Positions 21,497 to 33,199 of a stretch of 64,000 nucleotides of DNA are shown piece after piece. The notes under the pieces are model-generated. The model saw only the letters and a list, made by a program, of their open reading frames with translations. It did not search any database and had not been told where the DNA came from. The translations under genes were made by a program, and so were the position numbers. The DNA comes from Margaritifera margaritifera (lineage: Eukaryota; Mollusca; Bivalvia; Unionida; Margaritiferidae): positions 3,906,001 through 3,970,000 of the forward strand of contig JAQPZY010001560.1 in NCBI GenBank assembly GCA_029931535.1, written 5' to 3'. Each line of letters opens with the position of its first letter. Position 1 is the first letter of the stretch.

Positions 21497-21960
21497 GCTA
21501 ATATTTCCTAAACCCCATGATAGATTCTCATCATACTAGGGATGAATCATTATGAAGCTAAGACAATTAAATCTACGACACACTCCTATGACCTTGGAGT
21601 CAAGGTCACTGATAGAAAATTTGTGTTAAGGCTAAGTTGTTTCATTTACTTATTTCCTAAACCCATTGATACATTTTCTTCATGCTTGTTATGAATCATT
21701 ATGCATCTAAGACAATTTATTCTGTGACGCGCTTGCCCATCCCACCCCTTTGATCTTCTGGTCAAGGTCAGAACCATAGAAAATTTGTATTAAGGTTTTG
21801 GTTAAAGGTTTTTCTTTTGCTTATATTTCCTAAACCCCTTGATGGATTTTCTTCATACATTGGATGAATTATTATAAAACTAAGACAACTAATTCTGTGA
21901 CATGGTTGCTCAACCATTTGTCCTTGAGCTCAACATGCAGGCCTTGGTCTTCATGTTTTC
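21497..21960 (+). repeat. Array family 3, right part
   Basis: It resumes with CTAATATTTCCTAAACCCCA and contains three ~155-170 bp units with GATGAATCATTATGAA, GACAATT.A.TCT and TCAAGGTCA (near 21602 and 21766). It is contiguous in design with 18241-18414 once the DIRS element is removed. Confidence 0.8.
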
Positions 21961-24265
21961 CTTTGCCAGGTTAATAATTACTGCACCGAGTGAAAAATGA
22001 AAAACAAAAATGCAAAAACTGTTTTAGTTTGGCTAACAGCTGCTGTCCCTGCAGTGGATAAATATTGTATATGGGAAAATGTCTGTGTTTTTAACTTTTT
22101 TTGAATTTCTGAGTTTAAAACAAAGACATTGATGTTTAGTTCTCGTGATTTTGCTAAATTTCCAATTATTTAATTGCTTTCCTCAAAGGTGTATATTCAC
22201 AATTTGTGATCAGGTGGCTAAAATAGCAAGAATTTAACCACATGGATATTTCCTAATATAGATGGTATCAGTGATCTCCCCAGAAATTTGTTATAGCATC
22301 GGGGTAAGCACACATTAGCATTAAAAAAAAAATGCTTTAAAATATGTGTGTTGTTATCATAAAAGTGAAAAAATCAATATTAATGATATATAAGAGAAGT
22401 ATATATATTTACATAGTATTCTTTATTTCCATCAGTTATAACATGATTTAATATTAAACTCATTTGTCTTTGAATTTAAATAAATGACATCCTTTGTTTC
22501 TTCACTTATCAATATATTTTGATTGCCGCATTAAAATTAAAGTCTTTTAGGCAAAGTCCATTTGTACTAATTGTCGTAAGTTAATTCAGTACCCTCTGTG
22601 TTAATCTGTTCCTTAACTCACTCTTGATCTGTTCATTGTGTATGACCTTTCACAGTCTGGAAAAAAATGGAACATAAAATTTATTAATAGATGTACAAAA
22701 AGATACAAACCTATCTGAATCCCAAGTCAATTACCAGGGACAAATTCTTCAAGAGTCAAGACAGTGATGTGTTTTCAAATAATCATGACAGTATAACCAA
22801 GATAATACATGTTCCTTTCCATTAAGAACAGTATATCGGTGTGTTTGTCATTGTTTTATTTATTTACTGAATCACTGTCAGAGAGCTAAAATATTTTTCT
22901 AAAAGGTATATTTTTCCAATGCCTGTCTAAAGGACATGGGCACCTTGATATGCACCAAGAGCTGCCTTAAATTGTGCTACTCCACCTTCATATCATCAAA
23001 TTTTGCACTCTCCTGAAAGTGGTCAGTGAAGATGTGAACCCTGCTAAAAAAAAAAATATCACCACTTAATTTATCATGTAATACATTTCAATTGCAGACT
23101 ATTTGTTTATCGTTAGAAAAATGTTTCAAATATAAATGAAGGAATAATCCAACACTTTTTATTTACATGTTTTCAAAACAGATAAAATTGAAAGATACAA
23201 AATTTTCCTTTCTTGCTTGGATAGAGAGAAAAAAGAAATGAAAAATTAAGTTAAGGTCTAATGATCAAACTATTTTACTATGTAAATATAAGAGCAACTC
23301 CTGGATAAAATGCAACTTTCATTCCTTGTCACATTTTGCAGAAAAATAATAAGAATGACAACAATCGCAACTACGACTATAAAAACAAAAATAGTATGTT
23401 TTAATAGTGCCTGAGGAATTACCTCCTCCCCTCCCCCCCCCCCCACAAATTCCATCCAAGGATATGAAGTCTTCCATTCAATGAATTTCAGTGTTGAACC
23501 CCTTCCTTTGTTCCTTAAGCTCTTCCTTTGGGGGAAATCATACATATCTGAATCAGAATCACCATTGGTGACACCAATCTCTAATCTTTGTAGCCAGACC
23601 AACATGGGGCTAGCTGGGCACTGGTAATTGTGCATATTTTTGAAGGTGGTGTGTCCATTTTTCACAAGAATTTGCTTAACTTAAAAGGTAATAGGTCATA
23701 ACTTTTTTAGCTGGTAGTGGAAATGACTGAAATATATTATAACACACACTATCAGCAGAATCCATCATTGCTGACCGATCACGTGACTCAGTGTAAAGAC
23801 TAACCCCACATCAAAGGTCGTGCACCAGCAGTCAGGTCAGCCAGGTACAAAAGATAACGGCTAAGTGAATGAGTAACTATCCTGGATTATCTTAATTAAA
23901 TACCCAAGACGAAGTAAGAACGAGTGCCATTTGAGTAATAGGGCTTTGAATTAGGTGACAGGATAACAGATAAATTTTATAAGGATAGCGGGAAACATAA
24001 AAGCCTAGCTGCACAAGCAGATACCATAGCGGTGGATTATAAAGCGTATTGGGCTGAAATGATTGCATAGCGGGACCGCTATGGTAAGAGGCCCTGGGGA
24101 GAACACTGGGTATCAGACTTTTGAATAATTCATCATTGAATGTAGAACATTTGATGTGAGTTGAGTGTTTGAAATCAAAGGTCCAGGTCACAGGAAAGGA
24201 AGAGCATTTGTCATGGTAATACGATCAATTTGGTAGTTTGACAGTTGCATTTTTTTCATAAACAG
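21961..24265. other. Long non-coding stretch, no assigned element
   Basis: No family was recognised in these 2.3 kb. The minus-strand frame 23665-23270 (131 codons) has an acidic/basic N-terminal half, a Gly run from a poly-C tract, a hydrophobic segment (FVFIVVVAIVVILIIF) and no homologue that I know. The minus frame 24191-23892 (99 codons) is likewise unrecognised. The perfect 11-bp inverted repeat TACCATAGCGG / CCGCTATGGTA occurs at 24022-24032 and 24076-24086. Confidence 0.4.
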
Positions 24266-24385
24266 GGGAGCTGTTGGTTATTCTCAAGCATCATGGCTCA
24301 GTACTCAGCACAGGATGCAGGAACTACAACACCAGCAGGGTGCCGCCTATGCCACTCATCCACAGCACCAGCACATGCATGATAT
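24266..24385 (+). CDS. Candidate internal exon 1 of an unknown host gene
   Basis: The stretch lies between an acceptor (CATAAACAG, AG at 24264-24265) and a strong donor (GTAAGT from 24386). One frame is open through all 120 nt: after one base completing a codon it reads GAVGYSQASWLSTQHRMQEL and continues QHQQGAAYATHPQHQHMHD. The exon ends with two bases of a codon, which are completed by exon 2. The Gln/His-rich composition suggests a disordered region or short coiled coil (STQHRMQELQHQQ). I do not recognise the protein. A second frame is also open across the exon, and a LINE tail starts about 50 bp downstream, so the call is tentative. Confidence 0.45.
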
Positions 24386-24436
24386 GTAAGTACAACTGCC
24401 TCTCACTATAATCCATCAATCTTTTACAAATGTTTG

Positions 24437-24469
24437 GATATTATTATAATAATAATAATAATAATAATG

Positions 24470-24537
<68 letters not shown>
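24437..24537 (+). repeat. (TAA)n microsatellite at the LINE 3' end
   Basis: About 100 bp of TAA/AAT triplets with one or two GAT interruptions. On the minus strand this is an ATT tract directly following the LINE 3' end, which fits the short 3' tandem tails of CR1/L2-type LINEs. Confidence 0.9.
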
Positions 24538-24697
24538 GACTTAGTACAGGTCTTAATCTTTAGAAACTCTGAGCGCTTTACAATATTAGTTGACACATAA
24601 GGACATATATATGGACACAATTACAAAAACAAACACCATGAAATTACAAACAAAAAGTGTGCTGAAAATAATTAAGCTAAGGAAAAATTGCTAAGTT

Positions 24698-25009
24698 CTA
24701 AGTCTGTTTTTCTAGTCGAAATAGGTGAGTTTTAAGAGCACTCCTGAATGAGATCACAGTGTCATTGTGTCTTAGGTTAACAGGCAATTCGTTCCAGATA
24801 GCTGGACCCTGGTATGGAAAAGAACGTTGTCCATAGGATTTTGTTTTGATAGTTGGAATAATGAGAATACGAGTGTCGAAAGAGGAACATGAGTATCTAG
24901 AATGGGTGTACATAGGTATTTTGGACTGGAGGCAGTCAACGAAATGTAGCATAGAGAACAGATTTTGTGTTTGATTCTGCAGCGAACAGGTAACTAGAGG
25001 AGAGTACAT
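24698..25009 (-). pseudogene. LINE ORF2 C-terminal tail
   Basis: A 103-codon frame with SYGQRSFPYQGPAIWNELPV, NLRH and FRSALKTHLFRLE. This is the typical end of CR1/L2-type ORF2 proteins (the QRSF.Y.GP..WN.LP block). The frame ends with a proper stop. Upstream RT sequence is frameshifted relative to it. Confidence 0.85.
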
Positions 25010-25860
25010 AGCAAGAGGGAGGCGTGCTCGGTTCTTGGTACTCTAAGGATGATCCAAGCAGCAGTGTTTTTAACTTTTTGAAGTCTCTGTAGAAGATACT
25101 GAAACGAACCAGATAAAAGAGAATTACAATAGTCCAGTCTTGAGAGTACTAAGGAACACACAAGTGCTTTAATGGCATCGACTGAAAGAAAATTGTGAAT
25201 GGAGCTGATACGTCTTAGCTCCAGATATGCAGCCTTGCATATGTTTATGACATGTTGGTGTAATGAGAGAGTACTGTCAAAGCAGAGAGAAGGTCGTTAA
25301 TTACTTTCAGAAGGGCAGTTTCGGTACTGTGGCGAGGGTGATGTGCAGACTGTAAATTGTTAAAAAGACATTTAAATTCAGATGAGATACCAGCTGGGAC
25401 AGAACAACTTTTTCAGAGTTTTTACATGAATGGGAGGTTAGAAACAGGGTGGTAGTTTTTTAAATCGTTAGGGTCAAGCTTTGGTTTCTTCAACATAGGC
25501 TTTACAATGGCAATTTTGAAAAATGATGGGAATTCCCGAGATGAGAGAGAAGTTGCCATTGTAACGCTTGACCCTAACATCGGTTAGTGAAGGCAATATT
25601 GAATCTAAGCATGCAGCAGTGATGTCGGAATCGGATCAAGTTCACATGATCTTGGGGCACTCTTCATCAAGATTGTATGTAAGAAAGCTGTAGAGACAGG
25701 CTCAAATGCTGTTAAAGGTTGCCTTTGAAATTCTGTATCACAACTGTGGTGATGATGAGTTGATTGAAATTGTGTTGTCATGCTGATCTCTAATGGTTTG
25801 CACTTTGTCACAGAAAAAATGTGCAAACAGGTCCGGAAGTTCAACTGGGGATAAGGTTGT
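25010..25860 (-). pseudogene. LINE reverse transcriptase remnants
   Basis: Pieces in several frames include KSAPRSCELDPIPTSLLHAC (near 25620-25680), the start of the RT fingers region, and further down LVLSRLDYCNSLLSG and LQRLQKVKNTAA from the thumb side (about 25060-25180). The central stretch that should hold the catalytic YADD box is badly degraded or shortened: only about 450 bp separate the flanking blocks. The enzyme cannot be functional. Confidence 0.75.
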
Positions 25861-26995
25861 TGGAAGTGATGTACATTTGTTCCTTGACATTAGCTTGTTA
25901 GTAATATCGAAGAGCTCTTTGCAGCTGGAGCTTTCAGTGATCTTGGTGCTAAAATAGGTTGATTTCACTGCATGAACTATGTTTGTGACATTCTTCTTAG
26001 TGGCTTCAGATTTGCTTATGAAAAGTAAGACCAGATGAAAGCCAAAGCCTCTCACAAACAAAGCCTTTCAGCCTTGCAGTGTTCTCTTTAGCAGTGCGAA
26101 GCAGGTTCCTAACACTACCATACCATGGAGAACACTTCTGAATGGATACTCTGCACTTGGTTGCTAGGACATGTTTGTCAAGCAATGAACACAAGCACTT
26201 ACCAAGATGTTCTGCTGTTGGGAGTAACAAAGTTGTTAAGTTTGTTTGGATGTCATGCATTAGTTGGGTTCTATTAATCATACAGAGGTTTCTCTTAGTA
26301 GCAAACAAAGATGGAGGATTAGGAACCAATATGTCAATATGGCATATGACACAGGTGTGATCTGATGCAAGTTCATCAGACACCAATGAAGAGTGTAGAA
26401 TATTATCATCAGGTCTATGAAGAATCCAGTCTAAAATGTGACAGTGTTTATGGGTGGGTTGATTAACTGACTGTTTGAGGTTGAAAACATGAATGGAATC
26501 TCAGAGTTTTGATGTGCATGGGTTTCCAGTACAGTCAAAGTGAAAGTTAAAATCTATAAGAATAATCAGGCTGCTGCCTATCGAATTTCCATATTCTAGG
26601 AGGTTAGGAAACTGTTCCAAAAAGAGAGATTCAGCCAGCTTGTTTTTTTGACTAGGAGGAGGGCAGTAGAGGCAGAAAAAATGGACTGACCTTTGTTCCA
26701 TTGTGAGGGTGGTTTGGACCAGTTAAAACGATGTGTGGTCGAAATTGAAAGTTTCAGCGTAGTTAAGACAGTGGAGTATGGAATTCTTTGCCATGACAGC
26801 AATTCCACCTCCATGGGAGTGGCGGGGGAACGACTTGATGGAGTAACCAGGGGGTGTTAGATCTGTGCACTGTGGCTCATCGCCTGATGTTTTTAGCCAT
26901 GTTTCTGTCAGGATAAAGATAACTATTTCTGTGCACTTTTCCGGTGGTCCAAATGATTGGGTGTTGAATAATGCTAATTGAATAATGCTATGTGC
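25861..26995 (-). pseudogene. LINE apurinic-like endonuclease and linker
   Basis: From the 5' side, TETWL appears near 26940, then GGGIAVMAKNS near 26810. FFCLYCPPPSQKNKLAESLF follows near 26650, then SLIILIDFNFHFD near 26560 (the family reads GDFNFH; here Gly is Ile-Asp context LID) and SDHTCVICHIDI near 26350, the catalytic SDH block. A linker with SPWYGSVRNLLRTAKENTAR, then WLSSGLTFHKQI, leads to the RT. Frames change at least twice. Confidence 0.8.
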
Positions 26996-27839
26996 AGTGG
27001 TTGCTCAGACTTAAAGGTTGATGATTGAAAAGGAATTAGAATTAAATTATTCAAATTAACAGTCAAGTTTTTAAATCGCAGTTAAGGAAAGGACAAAAGG
27101 GAAATAACTGGAATAACAGCAATGTAGAATCAAACCTTCCCTAATGGTCACTAAGGCTGCAATGTTCACACATGTAAAAAGTTTAATTTAGTTTACTGCC
27201 TGTTGATGTTTACAAAATTGGTTAATGTGTGAACGAGTGTACATGTGGCTGTCAGTGATGCAATTATATGGTATATTTCCACATCTCTGCTTAAGATCAC
27301 TATTTAGTTGGTTGTTTTTTTCTTCTTTTTTTAAAGTATGTATTATTTCCACATCGAATGTGGCATCACTAAAAAAAAAGTAGAAGTTGACTAGAATTAG
27401 TTGTTGTACACAGTACACAATATATTACACATCAGGTTGATTTACTGATAATGCTGATAATATTTTTCTTTAAACTACATTGTTTACCTTTGAGAAACAT
27501 GTTTGTTGGTAACATTTTAATTTAAAGGAAAGCTGTTTTAAGTTTGCAAACCACTGCATTGTTTCTGAGTCAATCCTGCAAAAGCAGCCTATGCGCATGT
27601 CCAGGTAGTGCGCCCAGTTGCATTATCATTTTCTTCACCATGTACATAGATGTACTTGGAAACAATATCACAAAGATTCCAGGGATGTTTTACTGAAATT
27701 GTTAGATATATTTAACAAAGACATGTCTTACAAACTGAATCCTGTCATAATAAGAGATTAAAGATGTACAGCAAATGAACTTGTTACCACTCTGGAAGTC
27801 ATATTTTTTTTAATCCAATTTTGATAAAACTTCGACTAT
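26996..27839. other. No gene recognised
   Basis: AT-rich text. A partial word TCAAACC..CCCTAATGGTCAC near 27129 resembles 49742-49765 and may be a scrap of the same TIR. Otherwise I see nothing. Confidence 0.35.
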
Positions 27840-28300
27840 GTATGGGCTTATATCATTAAAATCTCAGATGAGTTTGATAATGAGCAAGATACACACATTT
27901 TAATTGAGGTGATCTTGCATCCAATTGGCTGAACATATTACCCCTCTGGAGACTGTATATCTGATCTGACTTTGTTCAAACTTGGAATATATGGTTCAAT
28001 CATCAAGATCTTGGACAGGTTTGATAATGAGTGAGATGCATGCATAATAAAGAGGTGATCTTACAGCTGATTGCTGAACTTGTTACCACTAGAGGTGATA
28101 TTTCTGATTTGATTTTGAGTAAACTTGGTGAATAGACTGAAATCATCAAGATCTTAGAGGTGTACAATTATAAGTAATATCAAAGTTGAAGTGGCTGAGC
28201 TTGTGAACACTTAGTGACTATTTCTGACCAGATTTGATCAAACTTAGTTAATAGGTTTATATCAAGATATCCAGTTAGTTTTATTATGAGCAAGAGCTGT
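27840..28300 (+). repeat. Short tandem array, ~110-130 bp units
   Basis: Three to four diverged units share AAACTTGG.ATAT, ATCATCAAGATCTT, TTTGATAATGAG.AAGA and TGAACTTGTTACCACT. Period is about 120 bp. No coding capacity. Confidence 0.6.
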
Positions 28301-28384
28301 GCATATTAATGAAATTCAGTACAATTTTAAATAGTTTTCAAATCATTTGCCATGTAATCAGTTTGTTTTCTCTTTTAAAAAAGT

Positions 28385-28600
28385 GGACCCACAGTGGCTT
28401 AGTGATTGGCATGCTGGACTTGCAGCTGAAAGGGAGTGGGTTTGAATACTATCATTATATCAGCCAGGTTCACCTGCTGTGGTGTGTAAGGCAGTTTGCT
28501 GCAATTGCCTTGGCACTAAAAAAAAACAAAACAATCTACTCGTGTTGCTGTGCCATAAAACACGCAAACACTAAAAAACACCATCTTTTAACAAACTTTC
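28385..28600 (+). mobile_element. tRNA-derived SINE, second family
   Basis: It has a head with CAGTGGCTTAGTGATTGGCA (A-box region), GGACTTGCAGCT and GTGGGTTTGAATACT (B-box region). The tail GTTGCTGTGCCATAAAACAC and following CAAACAC runs match the SINE at 54188-54366 (GTTGCTATGCTGTAAAACAC). It is distinct from the 18044 family. Confidence 0.65.
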
Positions 28601-29129
28601 TTTTGTAAAGGAAAGCAAGGGAAGTAACCCATGATATTGACTGTTAAGGAACAGAGATCCTCCCCTTGCAAACAAAAATGCATCCCTTACCAAAAAATAA
28701 AATGAGTACCAGATGCATTCATTTCAGTAATACAAATTATAAAAATTGCCAAAATAATGCACCTTATGGACTAAAATTAATAATTTCAATTTAGCATGGT
28801 CTGCCCGATTTTGGTGACTTTAAGCATCACGGTAAAATTACAGGATATCATGACAAGAACAAAGATACAAGCATGTACCTACTTTTATATAAACTAAAGC
28901 TGCATTAGTGTATCGAACACAAATCCACCTGTCCACTCCAAGACATCAAGAAAAATGCCATAGGAGAATCCATGTTGTCATAGAAATATGTGCACTATGT
29001 CGACCTGTTTTGGTGACCATTTTGGAAACCAGTCTGTTACAGTGCAGTACAAAAATTAAGGCCTCAACTTCATGTAAATTAAAAGTAACAGTTAACTTCG
29101 ATCATCGAACATCCAAAATAAAATTTTTT

Positions 29130-29800
29130 TATTATATACTTTAGTGTGAAATATAGAAACTTATTGGCAAAATAATTCTCATATTTTTTCATTCCTATAT
29201 TTTCACATGTGAAAAATATATCCTTATATTTTCACATGTGAAAATATAAGATTTCCCATCATGCCATGCGACGCTGGATTGTGTGTGCCTACAGAAGTTA
29301 TACCTGCAGCAACAAAAACGAGCACTTGATGAGCTAGAACAAATAAACAGAAACTGCATTACATTTCAGAGATGGAAATAAATTTTTGCTGACGAAATTT
29401 GAGTCGACGCCGTTTGCGTCTCTATGAAGTTATTTCCCCTTGCTTCCTTGACAACAATGATAAACCTGCTGTGATGCATTGATGAATCGGACTTGCTTTG
29501 TGGTCAGATATGATACAAAATGTCAAAAATATAATTTACTGCAACAGATTAGGTCAATCCAATCATACCGATATCTTAAGTCAGTGATATTTATATGACC
29601 AGCGTATGAAAGTGAGAAGAATTTACAAAAAAGAGGTGGGTAGGCGGTGGAGTGTGGTGCTGAATAGTGAGTTTAATCTTCTAAGCTTAATCTTCTTCGC
29701 CACTCGTTAAAATATCACGTTTTTTTGTACCACACGATGAAATATATCCGGTATTAACGTAGGAAAATAAAATATCCTCTATTTACACAAGAATGTGTGT
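29130..29800 (+). repeat. Dispersed ~700-bp repeat, copy R1
   Basis: It aligns over its length with 40250-40985. Shared blocks include GATTGTGTGTGCCTACAGAAG, CTAGAACAAATAAA.GGAAAC, TATGAAGTTATTTCCCCTT, GACAACAATGATAAAC, CAACAGATTAGGT and AAAATATCCTCTATTTA. Each copy has private indels. The left arm of the hairpin present in R2 is missing here. A transposase remnant begins about 90 bp to the right, so R1 may be the terminal part of that transposon. Confidence 0.8.
29223..29250. repeat. Perfect 28-bp palindrome
   Basis: The half-site CTTATATTTTCACA is followed immediately by its exact reverse complement TGTGAAAATATAAG. A near-perfect version occurs just upstream (about 29197-29221). The R2 copy keeps only part of the upstream version. 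Confidence 0.9.
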
Positions 29801-29887
29801 CTTATGTGGTTCTTGTTCTTGGCATGGACATACAAATATGTCATTCCTCCTTATCATCTTTTGCTTACAACAGTATATTAAATGGGT

Positions 29888-30712
29888 CTAGCGTTTGCAG
29901 TTATGACAATCACATTGTGGCCGCTCTGTGAAAATGAAAGAAATGTAATTTTTCAGTTCTATTAGTTGATATTCCTTGCAGACACCGTGCTTTTCACTAT
30001 CCTCAATCCCATCTTCTGCTACACTTTCTGATGACACAGGGACCAACTGTAACCCTGAAGTGTCTGGATGAATAAATGATGATGACTCTTTATCATGGCT
30101 TTTTAAAAACGTTTTGGCTGGTTTTATTGTCGTTTTTGGAGATTTCCATTTCAAGCTTTCATTTTTAACCTTTTTACCATTTATTTTCTGTTTATTGTGT
30201 GTACTTTCCAATTGCTCGTTCAGATCTGATTCTGTGAGGGATACTCCACTAACGCTGATGCTACATTCAATTTTTTCAGATTTTGCCTCAAAACTCTTCT
30301 TGCTTGCAATAAACTGATTTGGTGCTTGAAAGAATTGTTCTGATCTGTTTTCCACTGATTTACTCAAAACCATGGACCTCATTTTCCTGGTGATTTTCCT
30401 GCGTATTTTCGCTTTCAGGGACTGTAGGCAGTGTGTATACTGTAGCTGGTTTTAGTTGTTTGGCATCAACAACTTAAGGATCATAAGGATATATACCTGT
30501 CCTTTTGAGGGCTGCTTTAAGATTGGCAGGTGGCAAGGCATTAGCATAAGCTTTAGAGGCCAGAAAACTAATGTATCAGGTGATCTTTGAGGATGAGTTT
30601 TCTTGCATGAACTTGTAACATTCTGAGTTGTATATCATCTGTAATGGGCCAAAACACCCAACATAAACTTGGGCTGCATAAAGTCCCTCATGTGTGCTGA
30701 AAAAACAAGTAA
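29888..30712 (-). pseudogene. pogo-like (DDE_1) transposase C-terminal fragment
   Basis: Read on the minus strand from about 30712: SAHMRDFMQP (the place of the third catalytic Asp block, with Asp lost), then GCFGPLQMIYNSECYKFMQE, then SFLASKAYANALPPANLKAA and LKRTGIYPYDP. A Lys/Ser/Glu-rich tail follows (VVDAKQLKPATVYTLP), then in a shifted frame the 164-codon frame 30382-29888, ending CDCHNCKR. The GIYP(F/Y)(N/D)P block is typical of the C-terminal side of DDE_1/pogo-type transposases. At least two stops and two frameshifts are present; the N-terminal two-thirds are missing. Confidence 0.7.
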
Positions 30713-32134
30713 AATGATATACAGATTTACTGAATTAAACTTAATTTGTATCAGTACTTCTATAAATGAAACTTTTTGTTTTTTTGGTGTATGTGAAAAT
30801 ATATTTGTGTATGTAAATGGAGGTACACAAGTAGAGAGGATAAATAGTAAATCCTTATGGTGGGCTCTCGGTAGTGAACAAAACACAAAGATTACTTATT
30901 ATTGTCAAACACTGTATTTGTATGAATGACGCCTTAATCATATGACAGTCACATGATCATAGAAAGCAGACAAGAAAGAGTGATTTCTGACAGAATTGAT
31001 GGATTGTTGTTTTATTTCTTTGTTTATGGTATTTAATTCTAATGACAAAAAAGGTATAAGTAAAAAATGCTTATATGTTGTGTGGTATGGAAACTATTTG
31101 TTAAACTCTCCAGTTTTATGTGCATTTTCCAGTTATGTTATGACATAAGAGAGTGGAGTTTATTTTTGAAACACACACAAGTGGATGGTGTCCAGTAACT
31201 TCTGGGCAGGAAATACGCTTGCGTAAAACAAAGGTCACTGAAACAGGTCAGTCACCAAAACTGGGCGGTCGATGATATAACGCGGAAAAAAAGTATACAA
31301 TAGAAAAATAACAAGGAACACTTAAACGAGAGAAAATAATAGGCTATAAAATGAGTTTGTAAAACCAATGAATCCTTACAATCTTGAGACACTATTACAA
31401 TGATGCATTGTGAGTGGGGTATATTTTCCTTTTTTTTTTTTTTTGACTGTTTGATTTTTTGAAGAAAAAAACCCCACCACAGTGCAGAACAGGGATTGGG
31501 GCAGAGATTAAAAAAAAAAATTATTTTTAGAACAGTTGGGGGCGAGGGGTCACTTCATAGGTCTGCTAGTTGCAGATCTGGAGGTGTTCACACAAATAAA
31601 AAAAGTTTTGAGTGGGCGAGTTCAGAAGTGCCTTTAGACAAAGTAACTTAAAGCAGGCTTAGCTGAACCAGTCCAAAGTATTGTTATGCATCTCTGAAGC
31701 ACATCAATAAGGAGATAGTAACTGAGGGAACTTTTGATGAGATTCCATGATGTTACAAACAATATACAATTGCAGGCTAGCATAAATTATATGCAGTGCT
31801 GTAATTAAAGAATTGCTTTACACAGTTATAGATATTTGCAAGCAATTGAGTGGGGCTTTTTTTTTTTCTTTTTTTTTTCTAATGATTTTGGTTCGGTAAG
31901 AACATATTTTTTTTGTAAAAACTATGTTTAACTTTATAAATTTATTTCCAGAGAACTATTTCTAAAACAAACTTTACCACATTTGAAATTCTTAAACATT
32001 TGGAAGCAAGTTTGATACTTTTGGTGAAATATAGTTTGACATTGCTAGTATTGTCATGTTAATGTGGATGAAACATTTGTCTTTTTTATGTTATCATGTA
32101 TTGTGCATTATTTTATGGCATTTCATATATTCAG
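30713..32134. other. No gene recognised
   Basis: AT-rich sequence with several homopolymer runs (poly-T near 31427-31443 and 31855-31880). A motif AGTCACCAAAACTGGGC near 31244 is an inverted match to GCCCGATTTTGGTGACT near 28806, which may be the two ends of one element. The 83-86 codon frames near 30635-30929 are opposing shadows. Confidence 0.4.
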
Positions 32135-32194
32135 GAGGACTCTCTCTCTCTCTCCAGCCATGCTACAGTGGTTGCCGAAACCTAATGGCTTGCA

Positions 32195-33120
32195 TTGTTG
32201 TTGTCCATGGCACTGTCAGCGGAGCAGCTCCACCTCTGCAGGGATGTTACCCTGGATGTTTCAAAAGTCTTGAGAAATGAGGAAATCTCGATACAGGCAG
32301 CAACAGGTGATAAAGGAGCACAGCGGATTATCGCCCATGGCTTGCAACGATGCAGGAAGGGGGAGCATTTCATACTTTACACACTGCAAACACCATCAGA
32401 TTCTGGTTGGGGTGCTCACTTGGAGCCAGAAGGAATAGTTCTAGTGTTCATGGTCCCGGGAAGAAGTTACCCTCCACATAAACAATTTGGAAATGAGAGC
32501 AGTATTTTTAGCCCTTCGGAGGTGTGTCAGCCAAATAAGGAGTCATTGTGTGATGGTCTCCTTTGACAATGCATCAGTAGTAGCATTCCTCAGTTGACAA
32601 TGAGGTACACAGTCTCCTTTTTGTGGTGGTTTGGAACCACCTTTGCTGTGCAGCCTTGGAGTGGGATTACCCTCAGTGTTTTACATATTCTGAGTGAGAA
32701 AAATATTCTGGTGGACAGTATGTCCAGGAGAGGAAAAGCAGTCCTTATGGAATGGTCTCTGCACCAATCCATAGCAGAGTTCTTGTTCAGACTGTGGGGG
32801 GAGACACTTGGTGGACTTGTTAGTGACGAGACTTAACAACAAGCTCCCCTTTTATGTCCCCACAGTCCCAGATCAGAGGGCCTGGGCAGTGGACGCCTTC
32901 AGAATAAGATGGGATCGTCTGTTCGCTTACACCTTCTTGCAGTTCAGAATGATTCCGTAAATGCTTCACAAAATCAGGACCTCCACTGCTCAGCTCATTT
33001 TGATAGCTCCTCTGTGGCCCCAACAATCATTGGTTCAGTGATCTAGTTGACCTGTTGATAGAGGAGGGACCTGCTGTGGCAGCACAGGGAGTCTCTTCAC
33101 AACAGCTCACAGATCCTCCA
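32195..33120 (+). pseudogene. DIRS ORF1 piece joined to RNase H
   Basis: One 123-codon frame (32195-32566) begins with an ORF1-like piece (MLLSMALSAEQLHLCRDV) and runs straight into RNase H text (SDSGWGAHLEPEG); the usual TDAS before it reads QTPS, so the catalytic Asp is lost. The next frame (32594-32836) has LSEKNILVDSMSRRGKAVLM and LHQSIAEFLFRLWGETL, typical of the DIRS RNase H C-terminal side. After 32836 similarity continues in another frame (RAWAVDAF) to about 33000. The join shows that the reverse transcriptase was deleted without breaking the frame at the junction. Confidence 0.75.
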
Positions 33121-33199
33121 CCTTTATGCTTGGCTCATCTCAAGCAGTCTATCTGCCAGGACAAGTTTTTGAATAAGGTTGCCAACTGCATCGTATAGG

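Larger units (their letters stand above)
24538..26995 (-). mobile_element. CR1/L2-like LINE, about 2.4 kb, 5'-truncated, broken
   Basis: On the minus strand the order is endonuclease, linker, reverse transcriptase remnants, a C-terminal tail and a short AT-rich 3' tail ending in an ATT microsatellite. There is no ORF1 and no clean 5' end, as expected after incomplete target-primed reverse transcription. The element fills the first part of the presumed intron, opposite to the candidate host gene. Confidence 0.85.

Noticed and set aside
23427..23452. Regulatory poly-C or G-quadruplex element
   Set aside because: It is a simple C-run next to a CCTCC tract; nothing beyond composition supports a function.
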